DNA of 64,000 nt from positions 620,001 to 684,000 of the forward strand of contig CAVRGQ010000005.1 of assembly GCA_963720785.1 (NCBI GenBank), read 5' to 3'. A model generated the notes under the pieces. It saw nothing but the letters and a program-made list of their open reading frames with translations, was not told the DNA's origin and did no database searches. Each line of letters begins with the position of its first letter. The stretch's first letter is position 1. Positions 17,146-25,526 of this stretch are shown one piece after another. Origin of the DNA: CAVRGQ01 sp963720785. GTDB lineage: Bacteria > Actinomycetota > Acidimicrobiia > IMCC26256 > DASPTH01. The translations under genes and the position numbers were made by a program.

Positions 17146-17423
17146 TATCGACGACTCGATCGCTCTTGGCCGGCGTGGTACCGGAACGTGCGGGTGGGGG
17201 CGAACTCACCGAGCTTGCAACCCACCATCGCCTCCGTGACGTAGACCGGCACGTGCTTGCGGCCGTCGTGCACCGCGAGCGTGTGACCGACCATGTCGGG
17301 AGTGATGGTGGAACGGCGCGACCACGTCTTGATCACCTTGCGTTCGCCGGCCGCGTTCATCGCGTCGACCTTCTTCTGCAGGTGGTCGTCGACGAACGGC
17401 CCCTTCTTCAGGCTGCGCGGCAT
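17145..17423 (-). CDS. rpsS: 30S ribosomal protein S19
   Basis: 92 aa, starting MPRSLKKGPFVDDHLQKKV; GKLGEFAPTRTF-type signature near the end. The stop overlaps the rplV start (TAATG). Confidence 0.97.
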   Translation of the reverse strand: MPRSLKKGPFVDDHLQKKVDAMNAAGERKVIKTWSRRSTITPDMVGHTLAVHDGRKHVPVYVTEAMVGCKLGEFAPTRTFRYHAGQERSSRR

Positions 17424-17426
17424 CGA

Positions 17427-18263
17427 TTACCTCCGGGCACCGCGGCCACGACGGCGGCGGATGATCAGCTCGTCCGACTTCTTGCCCTTTTTGCGGGTGC
17501 GACCCTCGGGCTTGCCCCAGGGCGACACAGGGTGCCGACCACCGGAGGTCTTGCCCTCGCCGCCACCGAGCGGGTGGTCGACAGGGTTCATAGCAACACC
17601 ACGCACGTGGGGGCGCTTGCCCTTCCAACGGTTCCGACCGGCCTTGCCGATCTTCACCAGGGCGGCCTCGCTGTTCCCGACCGAGCCGACAGTGCCTCGG
17701 CAGTCGATCGGGACACGACGCATCTCGGTGGAGGGGAGGCGCAGCGTCGCGTACGCGCCCTCCTTGGCGACCAACTGGATCGCCGCACCGGCGCCACGGC
17801 CGAGCTTGCCGCCCGCACCGGGCTTCAGCTCCACGTTGTGCACCGTGGTACCGACGGGGATGTACCGCAACGGCAGCGCGTTGCCGGGGCGGATCTCCGC
17901 GCCCTGGCCGCTCTGCAGACGGTCGCCGACCGCAATGCCGTTCGGGGCGATGATGTAGCGCTTCTCGCCGTCGAGGTAGTGCAGCAGCGCGATGCGCGCG
18001 TTGCGGTTCGGGTCGTACTCGATCGTCGCGACCTTCGCGGGGACACCGTCCTTGTCGCGCTTGAAGTCGACGACGCGGTACTTCTGCTTGTGGCCACCAC
18101 CGCGGTGACGCGAGGTCATCCGGCCGTAGTTGTTGCGGCCACCGGTCTTCGGCTTCGGCTTGGTGAGCGACTTCTCCGGCTTGGACGCGGTGATGTCGCT
18201 GAAGTCGGAGACGGTCTGGAACCGGCGACCGGGACTGGTGGGCTTGCGCTTGCGGATCGCCAT
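17427..18263 (-). CDS. rplB: 50S ribosomal protein L2
   Basis: 278 aa, with SRHRGGGHKQKYRVVDFKRD and the C-terminal VRGVAMNPVDHPLGGGEGK, the peptidyl-transferase region signature. It lies between rplW and rpsS. Confidence 0.98.
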   Translation of the reverse strand: MAIRKRKPTSPGRRFQTVSDFSDITASKPEKSLTKPKPKTGGRNNYGRMTSRHRGGGHKQKYRVVDFKRDKDGVPAKVATIEYDPNRNARIALLHYLDGEKRYIIAPNGIAVGDRLQSGQGAEIRPGNALPLRYIPVGTTVHNVELKPGAGGKLGRGAGAAIQLVAKEGAYATLRLPSTEMRRVPIDCRGTVGSVGNSEAALVKIGKAGRNRWKGKRPHVRGVAMNPVDHPLGGGEGKTSGGRHPVSPWGKPEGRTRKKGKKSDELIIRRRRGRGARR

Positions 18264-18265
18264 CG

Positions 18266-18562
18266 TCAGCTCCCGAAGATCTCGATCCGGTCGCCCTCGG
18301 CGAGAGAGACGACCGCACGCTTCGAACTCGGGCGCGTTCCGAAGGTGCCGGAACGACGGTTGCGCTTGCGCTTGCCCTTGCGGTTCAGCGTGTTCACGTT
18401 GGTGACCCGCACGTCGAAGATCTCTTCGATGGCCTGGCGGATCTGGATCTTGTTGGCGTCGCCGGCGACGACGAACGTGTAGACGTTCTCGTCGAACGCG
18501 GCGTACGACTTCTCGGACACCACCGGGCGGATGATGATGTCGCGGGGGTTCTTCCCGGTCAT
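18266..18562 (-). CDS. rplW: 50S ribosomal protein L23
   Basis: 98 aa, with PRDIIIRPVVSEKSYAAFDE and TFVVAGDANKIQIRQAIEE. It sits at the tunnel exit and docks SRP and trigger factor. ATGA overlap with rplD. Confidence 0.96.
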   Translation of the reverse strand: MTGKNPRDIIIRPVVSEKSYAAFDENVYTFVVAGDANKIQIRQAIEEIFDVRVTNVNTLNRKGKRKRNRRSGTFGTRPSSKRAVVSLAEGDRIEIFGS

Positions 18563-19236
18563 TCGCCGGCCTCCTCGGTGCTGGTCGCCGGCGCGTCGCC
18601 GAAGCGCGCCACCGTCGACTCGAGGGTGCCCTTGCTGAAGACGAGCCAGTCGTTGACCAGCACGTCGTAGGTGTTGAGCTCCTCGGGGATCACGATCTGG
18701 ATGCGCTCACCGAGGTTGCGGAACGACTTCCACACCGTCTCCTCGGAGCGGTCGAGCACCAGGAGCACGCGGTCGTCGCGCTCACCCTTCGTGCGCAGAC
18801 CGAGCGCGCCGAGCAGCGAGATCGCCGACTTGGTGCTCGGGGTGTCGATGCCCCAGCCGTCGACGACGAGGACCTTGTTCTCGGCGGCGCGGTCGGAGAG
18901 GGCCGAGCGCAGCGCGAGACGGATCATCTTCTTGGGAGTGCGCTGCGCGTAGCTGCGGGGCTTCGGGCCATGGGCCACACCACCACCACGCCAGTGCGGC
19001 GCACGGATGGAACCCTGACGGGCGCGGCCGGTGCCCTTCTGGCGCCACGGCTTCGCACCACCACCAGCCACTTCGGCGCGGGTCTTGGTGCTGTGCGTGC
19101 CCGAACGCGCGGCGGCGAGCTGCGCGGTGACCACCTGGTGCATGACCGCGGTGTTGGGCTCGATGCCGAACAGGCCCTCGGGCACGTCGACGGTGCCGGC
19201 GGCGGTGCCGCTCGGGGACTTCACGTCGAACTTCAT
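18559..19236 (-). CDS. rplD: 50S ribosomal protein L4
   Basis: 225 aa, with TRAEVAGGGAKPWRQKGTGR and ARQGSIRAPHWRGGGVAHGP, the tunnel loop signature. ATGA overlap with rplC. In other bacteria L4 can repress the S10 operon. Confidence 0.97.
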   Translation of the reverse strand: MKFDVKSPSGTAAGTVDVPEGLFGIEPNTAVMHQVVTAQLAAARSGTHSTKTRAEVAGGGAKPWRQKGTGRARQGSIRAPHWRGGGVAHGPKPRSYAQRTPKKMIRLALRSALSDRAAENKVLVVDGWGIDTPSTKSAISLLGALGLRTKGERDDRVLLVLDRSEETVWKSFRNLGERIQIVIPEELNTYDVLVNDWLVFSKGTLESTVARFGDAPATSTEEAGE

Positions 19237-19907
19237 TCCGCACTCTCCTGGGCCACGATGCCGAAGCCGACCGGGCGCTTCGCGGCGTTGCGCACGAACA
19301 CGAGGCCGCCGTTGGGGCCGGGCACCGCACCCTTGATCAGGATGATGCCCTTCTCGGCGTCGCCCTCGACCACCTGCAGGTTCTGCGTGGTGATGCGGGC
19401 GTTCCCGTACTGGCCGGCCATCTTCATGCCCTTGAACACCCGGGCCGGCGTGGCGCAGGCGCCGATGGAGCCGGGCGAACGGTGCTTCTTGTGGTTACCG
19501 TGCGAAGCGCCCTGGCCCTTGAAGTTGTGACGCACCATGGCGCCGCTGAAGCCCTTGCCCTTGCTGATGCCGGTGACGTCGACGAACTCTCCCTTGAGGA
19601 AGACGTCGGCACCGATCACCTGGCCCACCTCGAAGCCGGCGAGGTCGTCGACCCGCAGCTCCGCGAGGTGGCGTGACGGCGGGGCATCGGCCTTCTTGAG
19701 GTGACCCAGCTCCGGCCTGGAAAGCCGCTGCTGCTTGGTGTCACCGAAGGCGAGCTGGACGGCGGAGTAGCCGTCACGTTCCGGCGTCTTGAGCTGGACG
19801 ACGCGACACGGCCCGGCCTCGATCACCGTCACCGGGACGACGCGATTCTGATCGTCCCAGATCTGGGTCATGCCGAGCTTGCGCCCGAGGATCCCTTTGG
19901 CAGACAT
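19233..19907 (-). CDS. rplC: 50S ribosomal protein L3
   Basis: 224 aa, starting MSAKGILGRKLGMTQIWDD; loop KGKGFSGAMVRHNFKGQGAS followed by HRSPGSIGA. Here it is the first gene of a transcription unit because rpsJ, its usual upstream neighbour, is 4 kb away. Confidence 0.97.
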   Translation of the reverse strand: MSAKGILGRKLGMTQIWDDQNRVVPVTVIEAGPCRVVQLKTPERDGYSAVQLAFGDTKQQRLSRPELGHLKKADAPPSRHLAELRVDDLAGFEVGQVIGADVFLKGEFVDVTGISKGKGFSGAMVRHNFKGQGASHGNHKKHRSPGSIGACATPARVFKGMKMAGQYGNARITTQNLQVVEGDAEKGIILIKGAVPGPNGGLVFVRNAAKRPVGFGIVAQESAE

Positions 19908-20207
19908 GATTCCCGCGTTCTCTCTATCGCTTCACGCGAACGCTCCGCCCGGAGGAACCCGGCGGAGCGTCGAATCGGTTGTGCTGCGTGGTCCTGCGCC
20001 ATCCCAGGGGATCGGGGCAGCCTTCGCAGACGTCGGTTGGCGAACTTGCAGTACGACCTTGCTCGAAAATGGCGCCTACGGCGGTGGAGATGGCCGTTTG
20101 GCGAGCCCGGAAAGACTACAGGCTGCGGGTCTCCAGTGCCAATCGGCAGCGCGGCGGCAGCGAGCTCGAGCGGTCGCGTGACGTATTCGGGAGGTTATCG
20201 ACTGGTA
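19908..20207 (-). other. Leader/promoter region of rplC, no gene seen
   Basis: A 300-bp stretch between rplC and the small membrane protein gene. No convincing gene is visible. It holds the hairpin at 19940-19970 and presumably the promoter of the long rplC-to-map transcription unit; no clear -35/-10 pair could be chosen. Confidence 0.5.
19940..19970 (-). promoter_or_regulatory. Strong hairpin in the rplC leader
   Basis: Perfect 10-bp arms ACGCTCCGCC (19940-19949) and GGCGGAGCGT (19961-19970) end 32 bp before the rplC ATG. It may control the shortened S10 operon by attenuation or ribosomal-protein binding. It lies too near the start for a simple terminator of upstream genes. Confidence 0.4.
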
Positions 20208-20336
20208 TCAGCCGTTTCGGCGGGTCGTGGTGTCCCGGGCGGCGCTTCGCTTCCGGAGAACGAGCATCGCGCCGACGGCCGTGGCCAACCACAGCGCTGC
20301 CACCTGGACGGCGACGAGTTCGTGCACCGCAAGCAT
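20208..20336 (-). CDS. Small single-pass membrane protein, 42 aa
   Basis: ATG at 20334-20336 is preceded by a strong GGGAGGA ribosome binding site with 3-base spacing. The product starts MLAVHELVAVQVAALWLATA, continues with hydrophobic residues to about 32, and ends in a basic tail. One membrane helix is predicted. It is divergent from the 6-TM/gadB pair, 127 bp away. No family is recognised. Confidence 0.5.
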   Translation of the reverse strand: MLAVHELVAVQVAALWLATAVGAMLVLRKRSAARDTTTRRNG

Positions 20337-20463
20337 GATTCCTCCCAGCAGTCACCTCGGGACACCCCTGTGTACCGGATCGGCGGACGGATTTCGCGGA
20401 TCCGTGAGTATTTCGTCCGATCAGGGGGAAATCTGCGGTCGGCGACGCCCGTAGCCTGGCACC

Positions 20464-21357
20464 GTGGCGGCGGTGGGTGAGCCGGTCTCGTACCTCGAGG
20501 CCCCCGAAGGTTGGGCCCGGCGCGCGGCGCGTGGGCCCGGGCGCTTCGTCACCCGCGAGATCTTCACCCGCCCCGACGGCAGCGAGATCGTCTGGAACTC
20601 CCGGCTGCACCGTAAGCAGGCCGGCCCGTTCGACGCCGGGCGCGGCTCCACCTGGTGGGCGCCACGCGCGCTCGGCTGGTGGATCGGTGTCCTGTTCGCG
20701 ATCGGCGCGGCGTGCTTCACCATCGGGCCGTTCCCCGGTTACGCCGACGCGGTGGGCACGCGCGCCGATGCGATCACCTTCTTCGTCGGCTCGATCTTCT
20801 TCACCTCCGCCGCGTTCCTCCAGTACGTGCAGGCGGTCAACGCACCACGCGACCTCGAACTGCCGTTGCGCAAACAGCACCTCACGATCTGGGCATGGGA
20901 GCCGGGCCGCATCGACTGGGAGGCCACCGCGGTGCAGTTCGTCGGCACCGTCTTCTTCAACATCACCACCTTCGCCGCCATCGACGCGGCGCTGTCCACG
21001 CAACAGGCCACACGCATCGTGTGGGTCCCCGACGCCGCCGGCTCTGTGTGCTTCCTCGTCGCGAGCTGGCTCGCGTGGACGGAGGTCGCGCACGGCTCGT
21101 GGTCGTGGGACCCGCGCAGCCTCTCGTGGTGGATCTCCGGGTTGAACATGCTCGGCTCGATCGCCTTCGGCGTGTCGGCCGTCGCCGCGTTCTACGTCCC
21201 CACCACGGGCGACATGCTCAACACCAGACTCGTGAACCTCGGCACCGCCATCGGTGGTGTCTGCTTCTTCGCCGGCGCAGTGCTCCTGCTGCCCGAGCGC
21301 ACCCGTATCAGCTCGACATCGACGGCCACTGCGTTGGCCCCAGCACAGGGAGATTGA
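20464..21357 (+). CDS. Six-helix membrane protein upstream of glutamate decarboxylase
   Basis: 297 aa from a GTG start. After an N-terminal soluble part (residues 1-70) there are about six membrane helices in three similar pairs; the segments VGSIFFTSAAFLQ, GSVCFLVASWLAW and IGGVCFFAGAVLL look like internal repeats, weakly like YrhK-type domains. It ends 1 bp before gadB, so the two are co-transcribed. It is not a GadC-type antiporter (too short, no APC fold). A role in the decarboxylase pathway is only inferred from linkage. Confidence 0.6.
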   Translation: MAAVGEPVSYLEAPEGWARRAARGPGRFVTREIFTRPDGSEIVWNSRLHRKQAGPFDAGRGSTWWAPRALGWWIGVLFAIGAACFTIGPFPGYADAVGTRADAITFFVGSIFFTSAAFLQYVQAVNAPRDLELPLRKQHLTIWAWEPGRIDWEATAVQFVGTVFFNITTFAAIDAALSTQQATRIVWVPDAAGSVCFLVASWLAWTEVAHGSWSWDPRSLSWWISGLNMLGSIAFGVSAVAAFYVPTTGDMLNTRLVNLGTAIGGVCFFAGAVLLLPERTRISSTSTATALAPAQGD

Positions 21358-21358
21358 C

Positions 21359-22752
21359 ATGGCACTCCACCGCAAGGTCACCGGCGCGGCCGCGGCCGAC
21401 GACACCGAACTGAACCCGCTCTTCTCGTCGCGGCGGAGGCGTCGCACGCGCCGCGCCATGTGCTGCCCGACGGCGAGCTCGATCCTGACGTCGCCTACCA
21501 GCTCGTGCGCGACGAGCTCATGCTCGACGGCAACTCGCGCCTCAACCTCGCCACGTTCGTGGGCACGTGGATGGAGCCGCAGGCGCAGAAGCTCATGTCC
21601 GAGACGTTCGACAAGAACATGATCGACAAGGACGAGTACCCGCGCACCGCCGAGATCGAGATGCGCTGCGTGAACATGCTCAGCCGTCTGTGGAACTCGC
21701 CCGACCACGAAGAGGCGACCGGCACGTCGACGACGGGCTCGAGCGAGGCGGCGATGCTCGGCGGCATGGCGCTCAAGTGGCGCTGGCGCGACCGGATGCG
21801 CGCGCAGGGCAAGCCCAGCGACAAGCCCAACATGGTGATGGGCTCCAACGTGCAGGTGTGCTGGGAGAAGTTCTGCCGCTACTGGGACGTCGAGCCGCGC
21901 CTCGTGCCCATGGAGGGCGACCGCTTCCACATGAACGCCGAAGAGGCGGTGAAGCGCTGCGACGAGAACACGATCGGCGTGGTCCCGGTACTCGGCTCCA
22001 CCTTCGACGGCAGCTACGAGCCGGTCGAGGACATCTGCAAGGCGCTCGACAAGCTGCAGGCCGACACCGGGCTCGACGTTCCCGTGCACGTCGACGGCGC
22101 GTCCGGTGGGTTCGTCGCCCCGTTCCTCGACCCCGACGTCGTGTGGGACTTCCGCCTGCCGCGGGTGCAGTCGATCAACACGTCGGGGCACAAGTACGGC
22201 CTCGTGTACCCGGGCGTGGGTTGGGTCGTGTGGCGCAACCCCGACGCGCTCCCCGACGACCTCGTGTTCAAGGTGAACTACCTGGGTGGCGACATGCCCA
22301 CGTTCGCACTCAACTTCTCGCGCTCGGGCAACCAGATCGTGGCGCAGTACTACAACTTCCTGCGCCTCGGCTTCGAGGGCTACCGCCGCGTGCAGCAGGC
22401 GTCACACGACAACGCGATGTACCTCGCGGAGGAGATCTCCAAGCTGGGCCCGTTCCAGCTGATCACCGACGGCAGCGAGCTGCCGGTGTTCGCGTTCTCG
22501 CTCAAGGAGGGCACCGGCAACTACACGGTGTTCGACCTGTCCGACAAGCTGCGCGACCGCGGCTGGCTCGTCCCCGCGTACTCGTTCCCGGAGAACCGCG
22601 AGGACCTCGCCGCGTTGCGCATCGTCGTGAAGAACGGCTTCTCGCGTGACCTCGCCGACCTGCTCCTCGCCGACCTCCGCCGTCACGTCAGCTACCTCGA
22701 GCAGCTGAAGTCGCCCCTGCCCCAGGCCAACACCGGCGGCTTCCACCACTGA
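21359..22752 (+). CDS. gadB: Glutamate decarboxylase (PLP), frame broken near the start
   Basis: It converts glutamate plus a proton to GABA and CO2. After repair it is about 464 aa, the usual length. PLP-lysine is about residue 279 in NTSGHKYGLVYPGVGW, and GTSTTGSSEAAMLGG binds cofactor phosphate. The first 25 codons (MALHRKVTGAAAADDTELNP) are in one frame and HVLPDGELDPDVAYQ onward in another. One G missing at about 21431-21436 explains this (S-S-R-A-E-A-S-H). It follows the 6-TM gene by 1 bp. Confidence 0.9.
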
Positions 22753-22767
22753 CACGCTGACCCGCGC

Positions 22768-22818
22768 CGAACCGGCGTCAATTCCTGCCCACTATGGGCT
22801 CGGATTGACGCCGGTTCG
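22768..22818. repeat. 51-bp palindromic element, copy 2
   Basis: Perfect 15-base arms CGAACCGGCGTCAAT and ATTGACGCCGGTTCG surround GCCCA-CTA-TGGGC, so almost the whole element folds into one hairpin. It starts 15 bp after the gadB stop and is identical over 51 bp to copy 3. Confidence 0.9.
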
Positions 22819-22866
22819 GTTCAGGGGCGGGCACGCTCGGCCGAGGGACCGTCGTACGCTCCCTCG

Positions 22867-23778
22867 GTGACGCGTGTTCGCGTGTGGGTGGGCTCGATCG
22901 CCCTGATCAGCTTGACGGTGTGCCTGGCGGCGTCCCCCGCGCTGGGACAGGCGGGACGTCACCTGCCGATCTGGTCGGAGGCGTTCGAGGGAGTGGCCGG
23001 CACTCAGCGCGTCGGGCCGGCGTTCCCGATCCTCGACCCCACGCGCAAGAAGCCGACCGTCGTTGGTTCGCAGTCCCTCTTCTTCGTCGATGCCGACCCG
23101 GTCGTCGCAATGAACGCGTTCGCCCAACGAGCTCGCGACCGCGGTTTCCAGCAACCCGGGATGTTCACGAACGGCCGGTGTGGGGACGCGCCACTCACGA
23201 TGCCGGGAGCAACTGTTGAACCGGGGCAGCAGCGTGTCGTCTGCTTCGCCCGCTACGAGCGTGCCGACGGTACTGCTGCGGACCTGTCGCTCATGGTCTG
23301 CACCTCCTGCCCCGAGCCCATGTCGGTCGCGAACGTGGTGGTGACCAGATACCGAGGCGCGCCAGCAAGTTCGGACCTGTCGCCGATTGCCGATCTCCCA
23401 GCCGACAGCCCGACGCTCACGCTGTCGAAGGCCGAACTCCGATCGCAACGTTCGCCTTCGAATGCGCCGTTGGAAGCGTCGACCTTCCCGCGCTCGAACG
23501 GCGCGCGTCTCGCCATGGCACCGTGGCCTGCAGATACGTCCGGGCTGTGCACCGGCGCCGACGCCGTGATCTGGAAGATCACCGACGGCGATCCCACGAA
23601 CGTCTTCGACCGCTACGCGCACAACACCGGCGACACGCACGGCCGCACCACGAAGACGACCCGGTTCGAGGGCCGCACCGTCACCCAGCGAACCGGCGAG
23701 GTGTCGCAACTCACCCTGGTCGAGGGCGACGACCTCCGCCGCCCCTGGATGCTCGCGACCGCCTGCACGACCGACTGA
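22867..23778 (+). CDS. Exported protein of unknown function between two repeat copies
   Basis: 303 aa from GTG. An N-terminal signal peptide (VWVGSIALISLTVCLAASPA, likely cut near ALGQA) precedes a soluble domain with several cysteines (NGRCGD, VVCFARYE, MVCTSCPEP, GLCTGAD, ATACTTD), suggesting disulfides. No family is recognised. Identical 51-bp palindromes lie 48 bp upstream of the start and 3 bp downstream of the stop. Confidence 0.6.
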   Translation: MTRVRVWVGSIALISLTVCLAASPALGQAGRHLPIWSEAFEGVAGTQRVGPAFPILDPTRKKPTVVGSQSLFFVDADPVVAMNAFAQRARDRGFQQPGMFTNGRCGDAPLTMPGATVEPGQQRVVCFARYERADGTAADLSLMVCTSCPEPMSVANVVVTRYRGAPASSDLSPIADLPADSPTLTLSKAELRSQRSPSNAPLEASTFPRSNGARLAMAPWPADTSGLCTGADAVIWKITDGDPTNVFDRYAHNTGDTHGRTTKTTRFEGRTVTQRTGEVSQLTLVEGDDLRRPWMLATACTTD

Positions 23779-23781
23779 CGA

Positions 23782-23832
23782 CGAACCGGCGTCAATTCCT
23801 GCCCACTATGGGCTCGGATTGACGCCGGTTCG
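23782..23832. repeat. 51-bp palindromic element, copy 3
   Basis: Identical to copy 2 over its whole length and in the same orientation, 3 bp after the stop of the exported-protein gene. It is followed 18 bp later by a separate strong hairpin, so termination does not depend on it alone. Confidence 0.9.
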
Positions 23833-23850
23833 GATGAAGGGGAGGACGCG

Positions 23851-23880
23851 GAACGGCCGGGGCGTTGGCCCCGGCCGTTC
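23851..23880. terminator. Strong hairpin between convergent genes, end of rpsJ unit
   Basis: Perfect 13-bp arms GAACGGCCGGGGC (23851-23863) and GCCCCGGCCGTTC (23868-23880) with a 4-base loop. It lies between the exported-protein gene (plus) and rpsJ (minus), where a bidirectional terminator is expected. No T-tract. Confidence 0.7.
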
Positions 23881-23921
23881 ACACGTTTGCTGTTCGGCTC
23901 GCCCGGAGGCGGGCCGGCTTC

Positions 23922-24245
23922 TCAGGTCTGTATCTTGATCTCGATGTCGACGCCCGCCGGCAGGTCGAGGCGCTGGAGCGACTCGACCGTCTTGCTCGTG
24001 GGCTCGACGATGTCGAGCAGGCGCTTGTGGATCCGCATCTCGAAGTGCTCGCGGGAGTCCTTGTCGACGTGCGGGGACCGCACGACGCAGAACCGCTTGA
24101 TCTCCGTGGGGAGGGGCACCGGGCCCCGCACCTTGGCCTGCGTCCGAACGACCGTCTCGACGATCTTCTTCGTCGACTGGTCGATGATCTCGTGGTCGTA
24201 GGCCTTGAGCCGGATTCGGATCTTCTGACCCTGATTCGCTGCCAC
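23922..24245 (-). CDS. rpsJ: 30S ribosomal protein S10
   Basis: 107 aa, with KIRIRLKAYDHEIIDQSTKK, VRGPVPLPTEIKRF and HFEMRIHKRLLDI. S10 also serves as NusE in antitermination. It follows tuf by 5 bp and ends at a strong terminator, so it is cut off from rplC, its normal downstream neighbour. Confidence 0.97.
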   Translation of the reverse strand: MAANQGQKIRIRLKAYDHEIIDQSTKKIVETVVRTQAKVRGPVPLPTEIKRFCVVRSPHVDKDSREHFEMRIHKRLLDIVEPTSKTVESLQRLDLPAGVDIEIKIQT

Positions 24246-24250
24246 CGTGA

Positions 24251-25441
<1,191 letters not shown>

Positions 25442-25484
25442 GGCTGTCCCTTGCTCCCTTGCGTGTGGACTCTCGTGAACGTGC

Positions 25485-25506
25485 GCCCGGGCGAGTGCGC
25501 CCGGGC
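25485..25506 (-). other. Hairpin in the fusA-tuf spacer
   Basis: Two copies of the self-complementary GCCCGGGC (25485-25492 and 25499-25506) can pair across a 6-base loop. It lies between fusA and tuf and may tune their different expression by processing or partial termination. Confidence 0.35.
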
Positions 25507-25526
25507 AGTGCGGCGTGGACCCGGCG

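Noticed and set aside
22768..23832. Palindromes as integron attC sites
   Set aside because: No integrase in the window, no RYYYAAC/GTTRRRY core pairs, and perfect arms without the unpaired bases typical of attC.
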